DNA of 64,000 bases, from the NCBI GenBank assembly GCA_030431695.1, contig JAUIIU010000001.1:62001-126000 (forward strand), written 5' to 3'. Position numbers and translations under genes: made by a program. Position 1 is the first letter of the stretch. Every line of letters starts with the position of its first letter. Of the stretch, positions 25,281 to 33,436 are shown piece by piece. The notes below the pieces were generated by a model. That model was not told the DNA's origin. It saw nothing but the letters and a program-made list of their open reading frames with translations, and made no database searches. This stretch comes from Bacteroidia bacterium. Lineage in GTDB: Bacteria; Bacteroidota; Bacteroidia; Flavobacteriales; Flavobacteriaceae.

Positions 25281-26633
25281 TTAATCCTCTTCCGGCTCTT
25301 TCATTTCCCAACTGTTCATGAACGCCGTGGTATAGTTTCCGGCAACGTAGTCCGGGTGATCCATCAATTGACGGTGGAACGGGATTGTGGTTTTTATTCC
25401 TTCGATCACGAACTCATCCAGTGCACGCTTCATTTTGTTGATCGCCTCATCCCTTGTTTGAGCCGTGGTGATCAGCTTCGCTATCATTGAATCATAATTA
25501 GGAGGGATCACGTAACCGGCATAAACATGCGTGTCCAGGCGTACTCCATGACCTCCCGGGGCATGAAGTGTCGTGATTCTTCCCGGTGACGGGCGGAAGC
25601 CGTTATAAGGGTCTTCGGCATTGATCCTGCATTCGATGGAGTGAAGGTTGGGCGTATAGTGTTTACCCGAGATCGGTACTCCGGCCGCGACCAGTATTTG
25701 TTCCCGGATAAGGTCGAAATCGATTACCTGCTCGGTGATCGGGTGTTCCACCTGTATACGAGTATTCATTTCCATGAAGTAGAAGTTCCTGTGTTTATCG
25801 ACCAGGAATTCCACGGTTCCTGCCCCTTCATACTTAATGTATTCGGCCGCCTTTACAGCCGCCATACCCATATCATTCCTAAGTTTTTTGGTCATGAACG
25901 GGCTTGGTGTTTCTTCGGTGAGTTTTTGGTGCCTCCGTTGAATAGAGCAGTCCCTTTCGCTCAGGTGACAGGCTTTTCCGGAACTATCTCCTACGATCTG
26001 TATCTCGATATGTCTGGGTTCTTCAATTAGTTTTTCCATGTACATATCGTCGTTCCCAAATGCCGCCTTACTTTCCTGACGAGCAGAATTCCAGGCTTCT
26101 TCCAGGTCTTCTTCCTTCCAAACAGCACGCATTCCTTTTCCTCCGCCCCCGGCACTCGCTTTGAGCATTACGGGATAACCTACCTCTTCGGCTATTTTTA
26201 TACAGCTTTCAAAATCTTCGATCACCCCATCACTTCCGGGTACACATGGCACCCCAGCTTCCTTCATGGTTGCTTTGGCAGTAGCCTTATCACCCATCTT
26301 CTCTATCATTTCCGCCGAGGCCCCGATAAATTTAATATCGTGCTCCTCGCAGATCTTCGAGAATTTGGCGTTTTCAGAAAGAAAACCATATCCGGGATGG
26401 ATTGCATCGGCATTGGTGATCTCCGCAGCCGATATGATATTTGATATCTTCAGGTAACTCTCGCTACTGGGTGCCGGTCCTATACATACGGCCTCATCGG
26501 CAAATCTAACGTGGAGGCTTTCTTCGTCGGCTTTGGAATATACAGCAACTGTTTTAATTCCCATCTCTTTACAGGTTCGTATAACCCGTAACGCGATCTC
26601 GCCACGGTTGGCTATTAGTATTTTCTTGAACAT
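25281..26633 (-). CDS. accC: Acetyl-CoA carboxylase biotin carboxylase subunit
   Basis: A 450-residue ATP-grasp enzyme. It opens [20 protein letters not shown], carries the glycine-rich ATP loop [12 protein letters not shown] at about residues 158-169, and [14 protein letters not shown] near residue 287. It carboxylates the biotin of AccB, the first step of fatty acid synthesis. Third gene of fabH-accB-accC; 57 bases after accB. Confidence 0.97.
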   Translation of the reverse strand: MFKKILIANRGEIALRVIRTCKEMGIKTVAVYSKADEESLHVRFADEAVCIGPAPSSESYLKISNIISAAEITNADAIHPGYGFLSENAKFSKICEEHDIKFIGASAEMIEKMGDKATAKATMKEAGVPCVPGSDGVIEDFESCIKIAEEVGYPVMLKASAGGGGKGMRAVWKEEDLEEAWNSARQESKAAFGNDDMYMEKLIEEPRHIEIQIVGDSSGKACHLSERDCSIQRRHQKLTEETPSPFMTKKLRNDMGMAAVKAAEYIKYEGAGTVEFLVDKHRNFYFMEMNTRIQVEHPITEQVIDFDLIREQILVAAGVPISGKHYTPNLHSIECRINAEDPYNGFRPSPGRITTLHAPGGHGVRLDTHVYAGYVIPPNYDSMIAKLITTAQTRDEAINKMKRALDEFVIEGIKTTIPFHRQLMDHPDYVAGNYTTAFMNSWEMKEPEED

Positions 26634-26690
26634 AATCTTCTAGAATTTCAAGATTCAGCGGTTCGTCCCGTGGAATCTTTTAATTTGAAT

Positions 26691-27188
26691 TTACGACGGG
26701 TCTACTAAGAATAGTGGTTGATCGAATTCTACTGGACTGGCATCATCAACCAGCACCTTTACGATCTTACCTGAGACTTCACTTTCGATTTCGTTGAAAA
26801 GCTTCATAGCTTCAATTACGCAAAGTACGTCTCCTACTGCAACACTGTCTCCAACTTCTTTGAAAACCGGTTTGTCCGGGGCCGGTTTCCTGTAAAAAGT
26901 TCCAATAATAGGTGATTTAACGACGACGAGATTCGAATCTTCCTCTGCAGGGGCAGCCTTTTCAACAGGCTGAGAAGCAGCAGGGGCTTCCGCCGGAGTA
27001 GCGGGAACGGTTTGTGGTTGAGCCGCAACTGGCATTGCAGGAACCTGTTGAATGTAAGTAGTTTCACCATTTCCATCGGTCTTACCCGTTCGAATAGTGA
27101 TCTTTACATCCCCCATTTCAAGTTTCACTTCACTGGCGCCGGATTTCGCCACAAACTTGATCAAGTTTTGTATTTCTTTTAATTCCAT
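26691..27188 (-). CDS. accB: Acetyl-CoA carboxylase biotin carboxyl carrier protein
   Basis: A 165-residue protein. The C-terminal biotinyl domain has VIEAMKLFNEIE with the biotin-accepting lysine in EAMK (about residue 131). A proline/alanine-rich linker (about residues 55-85) joins it to a helical N-terminus. It carries carboxybiotin between AccC and the carboxyltransferase. Between fabH and accC. Confidence 0.96.
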   Translation of the reverse strand: MELKEIQNLIKFVAKSGASEVKLEMGDVKITIRTGKTDGNGETTYIQQVPAMPVAAQPQTVPATPAEAPAASQPVEKAAPAEEDSNLVVVKSPIIGTFYRKPAPDKPVFKEVGDSVAVGDVLCVIEAMKLFNEIESEVSGKIVKVLVDDASPVEFDQPLFLVDPS

Positions 27189-27209
27189 GATTCTCTTTTT
27201 TCAGTTATG

Positions 27210-28211
27210 TTAGTTTTTTGGATCGTAGGCCCATTTCACGTAGATCGCTCCCCATGTGAAACCGCCGCCAAAAGAGGCGAAGACCAAATTATCCCCCTTC
27301 GAGAGTTGATTTTCATAATCCACAAGGCAAAGGGGTAGAGTTGCCGAAGTGGTATTCCCGTATTTTTGAATATTCACCATTACTTTTTCTTCAGGCAAGC
27401 CCATACGCCTGGCAGTGGCATCAATGATGCGCATATTTGCCTGATGAGGTACCAGCCAGTCCACATCATCTCCGCTCATTCCATTTCGAACCATGATCTT
27501 CTCACTTACGTCGGCCATGTTCGAAACGGCGAATTTGAAAACGGTCTTTCCATCCTGAAAAACATAGTGTTGCTTCTTATCTACTGTTTCGTGCGAGGGT
27601 GGTAAAATTGATCCCCCGGCATCTATTTTTAAACTTTCACGTCCAATTCCATCACTTCTCAAGTATTCATCCTGCACTCCAAAACCTTCAGTATTCGGTT
27701 CGAACAGTACTGCTCCACCACCATCCCCGAAAATAATGCAGGTAGTTCTGTCTTCGTAATCGATGATGGAGGACATCTTATCGGCGCCCAGCAGTAGCAC
27801 TTTTTTATAACGGCCGGATTCTATATACCTGGCTGCTGTGGACATGCCGTATAGAAAACTGGAACATGCCGCGACAAGGTCGAATGAAAAAGCGTTTACG
27901 GCACCTATCTGAGTGGCTACGTAAACGCCCGTTGCCGCTACCGGCATATCAGGTGTGGCTGTCGCCATAATCACCATGTCAATATCTTTCGGGTCTGTGT
28001 TGCTTTTTCGAAGGAGGTCTTCAGCCGCTTTTATCGCCAGGAATGAAGTGCCTTTGCCTTCTTCTTTCAGGATGCGGCGCTCTTTTATTCCTGTCCTGGT
28101 TGTGATCCACTCGTCATTTGTGTCGACCATTGTTTCCAGGATCTTATTGGTTAGCACGTAATCCGGAACATATCCGCCTACAGCTGTTATCGCGGCTGAG
28201 ATTTTGCTCAT
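27210..28211 (-). CDS. fabH: Beta-ketoacyl-ACP synthase III
   Basis: A 333-residue thiolase-fold enzyme. The triad is Cys in VAACSSFLYGM (about 115), His in VPHQANMRI (about 255) and Asn in YGNTTSATLPL (about 286). It joins acetyl-CoA-type primers to malonyl-ACP to start fatty acid chains. In flavobacteria FabH often prefers branched primers, which cannot be read here. First gene of fabH-accB-accC. Confidence 0.96.
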   Translation of the reverse strand: MSKISAAITAVGGYVPDYVLTNKILETMVDTNDEWITTRTGIKERRILKEEGKGTSFLAIKAAEDLLRKSNTDPKDIDMVIMATATPDMPVAATGVYVATQIGAVNAFSFDLVAACSSFLYGMSTAARYIESGRYKKVLLLGADKMSSIIDYEDRTTCIIFGDGGGAVLFEPNTEGFGVQDEYLRSDGIGRESLKIDAGGSILPPSHETVDKKQHYVFQDGKTVFKFAVSNMADVSEKIMVRNGMSGDDVDWLVPHQANMRIIDATARRMGLPEEKVMVNIQKYGNTTSATLPLCLVDYENQLSKGDNLVFASFGGGFTWGAIYVKWAYDPKN

Positions 28212-28309
28212 AGTATATGCTTAAATTCGCAAAAAATGGCTTAAAAGAAGCGAAAATTACTAAAAATTAGCTAAAAAAAAGCCGTTTTTGCCATTTTTTG
28301 GAAAAACGG

Positions 28310-28344
28310 GTTAAATAAAAAACTCCTGCAAAATTGCAGGAGTT
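28310..28344 (-). terminator. Terminator of rpmF
   Basis: On the minus strand, AACTCCTGCAA pairs with TTGCAGGAGTT across 28321-28344, followed by a T-run (28316-28320 on the plus strand is A). It ends the DUF177-rpmF unit before fabH. Confidence 0.88.
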
Positions 28345-28364
28345 GGACTTTCTATAAACAGGAA

Positions 28365-28562
28365 TTATGCTTCGGTTTCTTCCGTCGCATCGATCACTAC
28401 CTGCCCTCTGTAGTACAATTTTCCTTCGTGCCAATGCGCTCTGTGGTACAAATGCGCTTCTCCGGTAGTTGGATCTGTTGCGATTTGTGGTGTCGTTGCT
28501 TTGTAATGCGTTCTTCTTTTATCTCTTCTTGTTTTTGAGATCTTTCTTTTAGGATGTGCCAT
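28365..28562 (-). CDS. rpmF: 50S ribosomal protein L32
   Basis: A 65-residue basic protein with the family start [19 protein letters not shown] and the middle [13 protein letters not shown]. It lacks the zinc-binding cysteines of some L32 forms, as is usual in Bacteroidota. Ten bases after the DUF177 stop, one transcription unit. Confidence 0.96.
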   Translation of the reverse strand: MAHPKRKISKTRRDKRRTHYKATTPQIATDPTTGEAHLYHRAHWHEGKLYYRGQVVIDATEETEA

Positions 28563-28571
28563 TACTCTGTA

Positions 28572-29114
28572 TTATTTGTCCGTTAATAGTTTTTTCAAGT
28601 CGTCCCATCTCGGATCGGTTGAGTCGTCTTCTGACGAAGCATCCTCCCCGCTCTTAGGTCGCAGTTCTTCAAGTTTCTCGAGTATGTCGCTTTTCAATGT
28701 ACCGTCAATAACACCCGGATGAATTCTTCGGGTGGGTAAAGACAGAACAATGGATTCGTATACGTATTGCTGAATGTTGACTTCATGACTACCATGCGGA
28801 AGGATCAGCAGGTCTTCATTCTCATCGTTGAATTCCTCTCCGAACTTCACCACGAAATGATAGTTTCCTGAAATCTCCTGGTCGAATGGTTCGCTCGTGA
28901 TATCACAGAGAACCCCAACCGTACCATTGAATTCCATGGAGATCTCAAGCAAGGTTGTCTTTTTATTCAGCAACACGTCGAGTTTGATATCTGAATGGTC
29001 AAACTCTTCATATTCGAAATGCTCAAAGAACGTATTAGTTATTTCGAAATTAAACCGGTGTTCTCCTAATTTCAATCCTATAAAAGGAATGGTAAATTCT
29101 TTCAGTTCCTCCAT
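28572..29114 (-). CDS. DUF177 (YceD) domain protein
   Basis: A 180-residue acidic protein. FNGTVGVLCDITSEPFDQEI (about residues 70-89) matches the core of the DUF177/YceD family, whose genes nearly always precede rpmF. It is linked to 23S rRNA accumulation in other organisms (YceD/Duf177). The C-terminus SGEDASSEDDSTDPRWDDL is typical. A perfect -7 box lies upstream at 29159-29166. Confidence 0.92.
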   Translation of the reverse strand: MEELKEFTIPFIGLKLGEHRFNFEITNTFFEHFEYEEFDHSDIKLDVLLNKKTTLLEISMEFNGTVGVLCDITSEPFDQEISGNYHFVVKFGEEFNDENEDLLILPHGSHEVNIQQYVYESIVLSLPTRRIHPGVIDGTLKSDILEKLEELRPKSGEDASSEDDSTDPRWDDLKKLLTDK

Positions 29115-29158
29115 GATCGCACCCGTTAATTATCTATGCCCCACTTAAAAGGCGGCTG

Positions 29159-29166
29159 CAAAGATA
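29159..29166 (-). promoter_or_regulatory. -7 element of the DUF177-rpmF unit
   Basis: TATCTTTG on the minus strand, an exact TAnnTTTG match, 44 nt before the DUF177 ATG. Confidence 0.6.
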
Positions 29167-29195
29167 TAAAATTATTTAATTTCCCTGAGCTTTGC

Positions 29196-30257
29196 CTATT
29201 TCTTTTTGGCAAATGTTTTTTTCTGATTCGCCTTTAGGGGATCGCTCGATAATTCTCTGTATTCCGAACGTTTTCTGAAGATCTCGATAGCCCTGAACAC
29301 AGCCTGTTTGAACGATTCGTAATTCGCCTCATTCTTGCCGGCCATATCATAGGCCGTACCATGATCCGGCGATGTGCGGATCTTGCTCAAACCAGCAGTG
29401 TAATTCACCCCCTTTCCAAAGGCAAGGGTTTTAAAAGGAACAAGACCCTGGTCATGATACGAGGCAATGACCGCGTCGAAGTTCTTATAATTTCCCGAGC
29501 CGAAGAAGCTATCAGCCGCATACGGCCCGAAAACGAGTTTCCCGTTATTCCTTATGTTGGTTAATGTGGGCTCAACGACCTCATCATCTTCTGTCCCGAT
29601 AACACCATGGTCTCCAATGTGTGGATTGATCCCCAGTACAGCAATCTTTGGTTTACGAATTCCAAAATCACTGATCAGTGTCTTGTGGATGATATTGATC
29701 TTCTTCTCGATCAGTTCGCGCGTGATCTTGCTTGAGACATCTTTCACCGCCACATGATCGGTTAGTAGCCCAACACGCAACCCGTTTGAGATCATAAGCA
29801 TAAGGCTTTCGCCTTCGAGTTCCCGGGCAAGATAATCCGTGTGGCCGGGAAAGTTGAATGATTCCGACTGCACATTGGATTTATTGATAGGTGCGGTAAC
29901 CAGCACATCGACCTTGGATTGTTTCAGCGCAGCTACTGCTGCTTCCAGGGATTTGATCGCATACTCCCCAATTTTTTTGTCCTCAACGCCAAAATTGATC
30001 TCGACAGGCTCCTTCCATACATTGATCACATTGAGCTTCTTGTGAGCGATCTTATCCAGAGAATCTATCCCGTACAGATTAATATCCAGTTCATAGGTCT
30101 TAATGAAGTGTGACATGAGCTTAACCGACGCAAAGATCACAGGGGTACAGAACTCCAGCATACGATTGTCCTGGAAGGTTTTCAACACAATCTCGCTTCC
30201 GATCCCATTCAGGTCGCCTATGGATATCCCAACGATTATTTTCTCCTTTTTGCTCAT
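29196..30257 (-). CDS. pdxA: 4-hydroxythreonine-4-phosphate dehydrogenase
   Basis: A 353-residue enzyme from the ATG at 30257 (MSKKEKIIVGISIGDLNGIG). The frame is open further upstream, but that segment is unlike the family and crosses the promoters, so it is not used. SFNFPGHTDYLA and GINPHIGDHG are diagnostic, and the C-terminal TSPDHGTAYDMAGKNEAN completes the metal/substrate site. PdxA acts in pyridoxal phosphate synthesis. Divergent from ribE. Confidence 0.95.
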   Translation of the reverse strand: MSKKEKIIVGISIGDLNGIGSEIVLKTFQDNRMLEFCTPVIFASVKLMSHFIKTYELDINLYGIDSLDKIAHKKLNVINVWKEPVEINFGVEDKKIGEYAIKSLEAAVAALKQSKVDVLVTAPINKSNVQSESFNFPGHTDYLARELEGESLMLMISNGLRVGLLTDHVAVKDVSSKITRELIEKKINIIHKTLISDFGIRKPKIAVLGINPHIGDHGVIGTEDDEVVEPTLTNIRNNGKLVFGPYAADSFFGSGNYKNFDAVIASYHDQGLVPFKTLAFGKGVNYTAGLSKIRTSPDHGTAYDMAGKNEANYESFKQAVFRAIEIFRKRSEYRELSSDPLKANQKKTFAKKK

Positions 30258-30277
30258 CCGGCCAGGGCTATTATTCG

Positions 30278-30285
30278 TATTTTTG
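30278..30285 (+). promoter_or_regulatory. -7 element of ribE
   Basis: TATTTTTG, an exact TAnnTTTG match, 27 nt before the ribE ATG. It faces the pdxA -7 element 6 bases away. Confidence 0.6.
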
Positions 30286-30291
30286 TATGTG

Positions 30292-30299
30292 CAAATGTA
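30292..30299 (-). promoter_or_regulatory. -7 element of pdxA
   Basis: TACATTTG on the minus strand, an exact TAnnTTTG match, 34 nt before the pdxA ATG, located inside the predicted early transcribed region of ribE. Confidence 0.6.
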
Positions 30300-30312
30300 A
30301 GTAATAGTATCC

Positions 30313-30909
30313 ATGTTTACAGGAATAATTGAATCTCTTGGAACCATAGCCGAAATGAACCGTGAAGGCGATAACCTGCACCTGGTTATAAGTAGTTCCA
30401 TCAGTCCGGAACTTCGCGTCGATCAAAGTGTTTCTCACAATGGGATTTGCCTCACCGTGGTAGAGACCTGGCCCGAAAAATATAAGGTAACCGCAATTCG
30501 AGAAACCCTGGACAAGACCAATCTAGGTAAACTTGAGATCGGCAGCCTTATTAACCTGGAGCGATCGATGAAAATGGACGGTAGGCTGGACGGACATATT
30601 GTACAGGGACATGTGGATGAAACTGCGCTATGTACACATGTTGAAGAAGCGAACGGCAGCTGGTACTATACCTTTCGCTATGATTCAGCAAAAGATAATG
30701 TTACCATTGAAAAAGGGTCTATATCGGTAAACGGAGTAAGCCTTACTGTGGTGAATTCAAAAGAAAATGAATTTAGCGTTGCTATTATTCCTTACACTTA
30801 CGAAAATACTAACTTCAAACAAATAGAAGTGGGGACGACGGTAAATCTCGAATTTGACGTGATCGGCAAATATGTGAAGCGTCTTATGAACGGGTCCTCG
30901 CCAACCTGA
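30313..30909 (+). CDS. ribE: Riboflavin synthase alpha subunit
   Basis: A 198-residue protein with two lumazine-binding repeats (about residues 1-97 and 98-190). The N-terminus MFTGIIESLGTI is the family mark; VSHNGICLTVVE and SISVNGVSLTVVN are the paired active-site motifs. It converts two 6,7-dimethyl-8-ribityllumazine molecules to riboflavin. Its last 26 bp overlap the convergent small gene at 30884. Confidence 0.96.
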   Translation: MFTGIIESLGTIAEMNREGDNLHLVISSSISPELRVDQSVSHNGICLTVVETWPEKYKVTAIRETLDKTNLGKLEIGSLINLERSMKMDGRLDGHIVQGHVDETALCTHVEEANGSWYYTFRYDSAKDNVTIEKGSISVNGVSLTVVNSKENEFSVAIIPYTYENTNFKQIEVGTTVNLEFDVIGKYVKRLMNGSSPT

Positions 30910-31102
30910 TTTTCCGGGTAGCAACGATAGTTCCATAGATCAAACCAGCGAGCAAAAGAATGATAATTCCACTGTCCAATGGCAACTCTGGTGGAGGTGT
31001 AGGAGGGGGTGGCGGAGGTGTGTCCGACGGCTGCGCACGCATAACAGTACCGTTTAGTAAACTAAGTACTATGGCTAGTATGGCTACGATTTGGGGTCGC
31101 AT
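30884..31102 (-). CDS. Small secreted protein with Pro-rich linker and PID-CTERM-like C-terminal tail
   Basis: A 72-residue protein in three parts: a signal peptide (residues 1-24, ending near MRAQP), a run PPPPPPTPPPELP, and a C-terminal hydrophobic span PLDSGIIILLLAGLIYGTIV followed by the basic end ATRKIRLARTRS. This tripartite tail resembles protein-sorting tails of Bacteroidota described as PID-CTERM; the assignment is from memory and not verified. Such tails usually imply processing by a dedicated membrane protease. The gene overlaps ribE tail to tail by 26 bp. Confidence 0.72.
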   Translation of the reverse strand: MRPQIVAILAIVLSLLNGTVMRAQPSDTPPPPPPTPPPELPLDSGIIILLLAGLIYGTIVATRKIRLARTRS

Positions 31103-31225
31103 ATTCAGGGTCTAAAGTAATAATTTTTTTTAAACAACAAAGAAATTATCAGATTATCAGAATGTAAATAACTGAATTTCCGATCATTTATTGTTTCTCC
31201 CTCACCGTTCACTTGCATAAAATAG

Positions 31226-31299
31226 TGGTCCCACTTGGGCTCGAACCAAGGACCCCCTGATTATGAGTCAGGTGCTCTAACCAGCTGAGCTATGGGACC
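31226..31299 (-). tRNA. tRNA with anticodon CAU (elongator Met or Ile2)
   Basis: Read on the minus strand: acceptor GGTCCCA/TGGGACC, U8-A9, D-stem GCTC/GAGC, anticodon stem CCTGA/TCAGG with loop CTCATAA, T-arm CTTGG-TTCGAGC-CCAAG, discriminator A. The anticodon stem lacks the three G-C pairs of an initiator. C4-G69 and C5-G68 are present, the pairs reported as lysidine-synthase determinants in tRNA-Ile2, so Ile2 is possible, but elongator Met cannot be excluded. CCA is not encoded. Confidence 0.92.
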
Positions 31300-31309
31300 A
31301 AATAAGTTG

Positions 31310-31340
31310 CAAAAGTAAGATACTTTGTTATTCCAGCAAA
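31310..31340 (-). promoter_or_regulatory. Complete -33/-7 promoter of tRNA(CAU)
   Basis: On the minus strand TTTG (31337-31340), 19-bp spacer, then TACTTTTG (31310-31317), ending 10 nt before the tRNA. Both boxes and the spacer fit the Bacteroidota sigma-A consensus; it is the best promoter in the window. Confidence 0.8.
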
Positions 31341-31358
31341 CAATTTACATTATTATTA

Positions 31359-31775
31359 CTATTCCGTAAAGCCGGGGTCAATGTCCTGGCAAAGTTCAAC
31401 CAGCACCCCGTTTGCTGTCTTAGGGTGCAGGAAAGCCACCCATTTATTGTCCGCCCCCCGCTTGGGTTCTTTATTTAATAAAATGAATCCCTCTTCTTCC
31501 AGGCGTTTCATTTCCGAACGAATGTCGTCCACGGCGAAGGCCACGTGGTGCATCCCTTCTCCCCTTTTCTCTATAAACTTAGTGATCGCGCTGTTTTCTG
31601 TCGTTCCCTCGAGAAGTTCGATCTTGTTCTCTCCACATTTGAAAAAGGACGTCATTACTCCTTCAGAAGCAACCTCTTCCGTTTTGTAATGCTCATAACC
31701 AAATAATTTTCTGTACACCTCGTTGGCCGCGGAGAGATCTTTAACTGCAATACCAATATGTTCTATTTTTGTCAT
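31359..31775 (-). CDS. mce: Methylmalonyl-CoA epimerase
   Basis: A 138-residue vicinal-oxygen-chelate protein with two beta-alpha-beta modules. Metal and substrate signatures: KIEHIGIAVKDLSAAN, GEGMHHVAFAVDD near residue 73 and LVELCQ at the end. It interconverts the methylmalonyl-CoA epimers between propionyl-CoA and succinyl-CoA. Divergent from rbfA; upstream of the tRNA on the same strand but with the tRNA promoter in between. Confidence 0.93.
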   Translation of the reverse strand: MTKIEHIGIAVKDLSAANEVYRKLFGYEHYKTEEVASEGVMTSFFKCGENKIELLEGTTENSAITKFIEKRGEGMHHVAFAVDDIRSEMKRLEEEGFILLNKEPKRGADNKWVAFLHPKTANGVLVELCQDIDPGFTE

Positions 31776-31818
31776 TCTTCAGAATTCAATAAATTAACAA
31801 TTAACGCCTTAAATGTAC

Positions 31819-31826
31819 TATTTTTG
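31819..31826 (+). promoter_or_regulatory. -7 element of rbfA
   Basis: TATTTTTG, an exact TAnnTTTG match, ending 4 nt before the rbfA ATG; predicts a leaderless mRNA. Confidence 0.7.
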
Positions 31827-31830
31827 CAGT

Positions 31831-32226
31831 ATGACTGAAAGCAACAGACAAAAGAAAATCGGAAGCGTACTGCAAGAGGATCTGGCAAACGAATTGCAAG
31901 GCATGCTGCGGGAGGCCGGACAAACAGGCATCCTTATTTCCGTTTCCAAAGTAAGCGTAACGGTGGATCTGTCGATAGCAAAGGTGTATGTTAGTATATT
32001 TCCTTCGGATAAGGCCAATACAATGGTGGACGAGTTGAACCGGCTGAAGCCAATGATCAAACATCGTATTGCGTTGCTTACCAAAGATCAGCTGCGAAAA
32101 ATGCCCGACCTGATCTTTTACAACGACGATAGTCTCGAGTATATCGAAAACATCGAAAAAGCCGTTAAAGGAGAAGAAAACCCATTGCTGGATCCGGACA
32201 CCCTCCCGAAACGCAAAAAATCCTGA
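31831..32226 (+). CDS. rbfA: 30S ribosome-binding factor A
   Basis: A 131-residue KH-fold protein starting MTESNRQKKIGSVLQEDLAN. An in-frame ATG six codons earlier lies before the -7 box, upstream of the expected transcription start, so 31831 is chosen. ISVSKVSVTVDLSIAKVYVS and IALLTKDQLRKMPDLIFYND match the family. RbfA binds 16S rRNA late in 30S maturation. The permease gene starts 1 base after its stop. Confidence 0.95.
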   Translation: MTESNRQKKIGSVLQEDLANELQGMLREAGQTGILISVSKVSVTVDLSIAKVYVSIFPSDKANTMVDELNRLKPMIKHRIALLTKDQLRKMPDLIFYNDDSLEYIENIEKAVKGEENPLLDPDTLPKRKKS

Positions 32227-32227
32227 A

Positions 32228-33436
32228 GTGAACTACCCCTTTTATATTGCGAAACGATACCTGTTCTCAAGGAGCAGTAATAACGCGATAAATGTGATCA
32301 CCCTAATTGCGGCCATTGGGGTGGTTGTGGGTGCTATGTCATTATTCATAGTGCTTTCGGCCTTTTCAGGACTGAAGGATTTCAGCCTGCAATTCACAAC
32401 GGTTTTCGACAGCGACCTGAAAGTGACCCCTGCCAGTGGAAAGACCCTGTCATTTTCCGAAGAAACACTTCGATTGCTGGAAAACGACGAGGATATTGAG
32501 GTCTTCTCTAAAGTAATTGAGGAACGGGCCTTTTTACAATACAAGGGCAGAAATCATATCGCTTATATCAAAGGCGTTGATTCCAACTACGTCAAAGTGG
32601 TCCCAGTAGACAGCATCCTTTTTCTAAGTGAATGGTTGGATTATGGTCGGAATGAGGTGGTGATCGGCACTGCTACCGCTTTGAAACTCTCCGTGGGTAT
32701 CAATGATTACACCGACCCCATCGAGGTCTATGTTCCTACTCCCGGCAGCGGGCAGATCACCGAGCTCAATATCGAAAACGCTTTCCGCAGGGAACAAGTG
32801 GTCGCGTCCGGCTTTTATGAGGTTAATGAAGACGTGAATGGTAAATACATCTTTTCCGATTACGAATTGGCTCAATCCCTGCTTTCTATGAACAAGGATC
32901 GTTTGTCGTCTGTTGAACTAAAACTGAAGCCAAACAGCGATGAGGAAATGGTGAGAGAACGACTTACGAGTTATTTTAGCGGCCAGGACATCGTGATCAA
33001 GAATCGGATACAGCAGAATGACGCGCTTTACAAAATGCTGAACACCGAAAATATCGCTGTGTACCTGATCTTCACTCTTGTACTTATTATTGCTTTGTTC
33101 AATGTGATCGGCTCAATTATAATGATGATCCTCGACAAACGGGCGAACATCAAAACCCTGTTCAACCTGGGCGCAACATTACGTCAACTTCGCAATATCT
33201 TTTTCCTGCAAGGGACATTGATGACCTCTCTCGGCGGTGCATTGGGTATTTTGATAGGAGTGGTGGTTGTGTGGATCCAGATGGAGTCTCCCTTTGTGTA
33301 TATCACAAGTTCCCTTCCATATCCGGTAAAATTGAAAGTGATTAACATCCTGGTGGTCTTTGCAACGATTGCCCTGCTTGGTATAATTGCTTCCAGGATA
33401 GCGGCGTCCCGAGTCAAAGCTCGCTTACTGGACTAA
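32228..33436 (+). CDS. FtsX-type ABC transporter permease (LolC/LolE-like)
   Basis: A 402-residue protein with four membrane spans: one near the N-terminus (about residues 20-45), a large periplasmic domain, and three at the C-terminus (about 275-395). FYIAKRYLFSRSSNNAINVI and the C-terminal ASRVKARLLD are typical of lipoprotein-releasing permeases. The start is GTG, 1 base after the rbfA stop. No ATPase gene is adjacent. Convergent with dusB, sharing stop bases. Confidence 0.88.
   Translation: MNYPFYIAKRYLFSRSSNNAINVITLIAAIGVVVGAMSLFIVLSAFSGLKDFSLQFTTVFDSDLKVTPASGKTLSFSEETLRLLENDEDIEVFSKVIEERAFLQYKGRNHIAYIKGVDSNYVKVVPVDSILFLSEWLDYGRNEVVIGTATALKLSVGINDYTDPIEVYVPTPGSGQITELNIENAFRREQVVASGFYEVNEDVNGKYIFSDYELAQSLLSMNKDRLSSVELKLKPNSDEEMVRERLTSYFSGQDIVIKNRIQQNDALYKMLNTENIAVYLIFTLVLIIALFNVIGSIIMMILDKRANIKTLFNLGATLRQLRNIFFLQGTLMTSLGGALGILIGVVVVWIQMESPFVYITSSLPYPVKLKVINILVVFATIALLGIIASRIAASRVKARLLD

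Noticed and set aside
30258-30401. N-terminal extension of PdxA
   Set aside because: The extra 48 codons cross both predicted promoters and have no similarity to the family; the ATG at 30257 gives the standard start.
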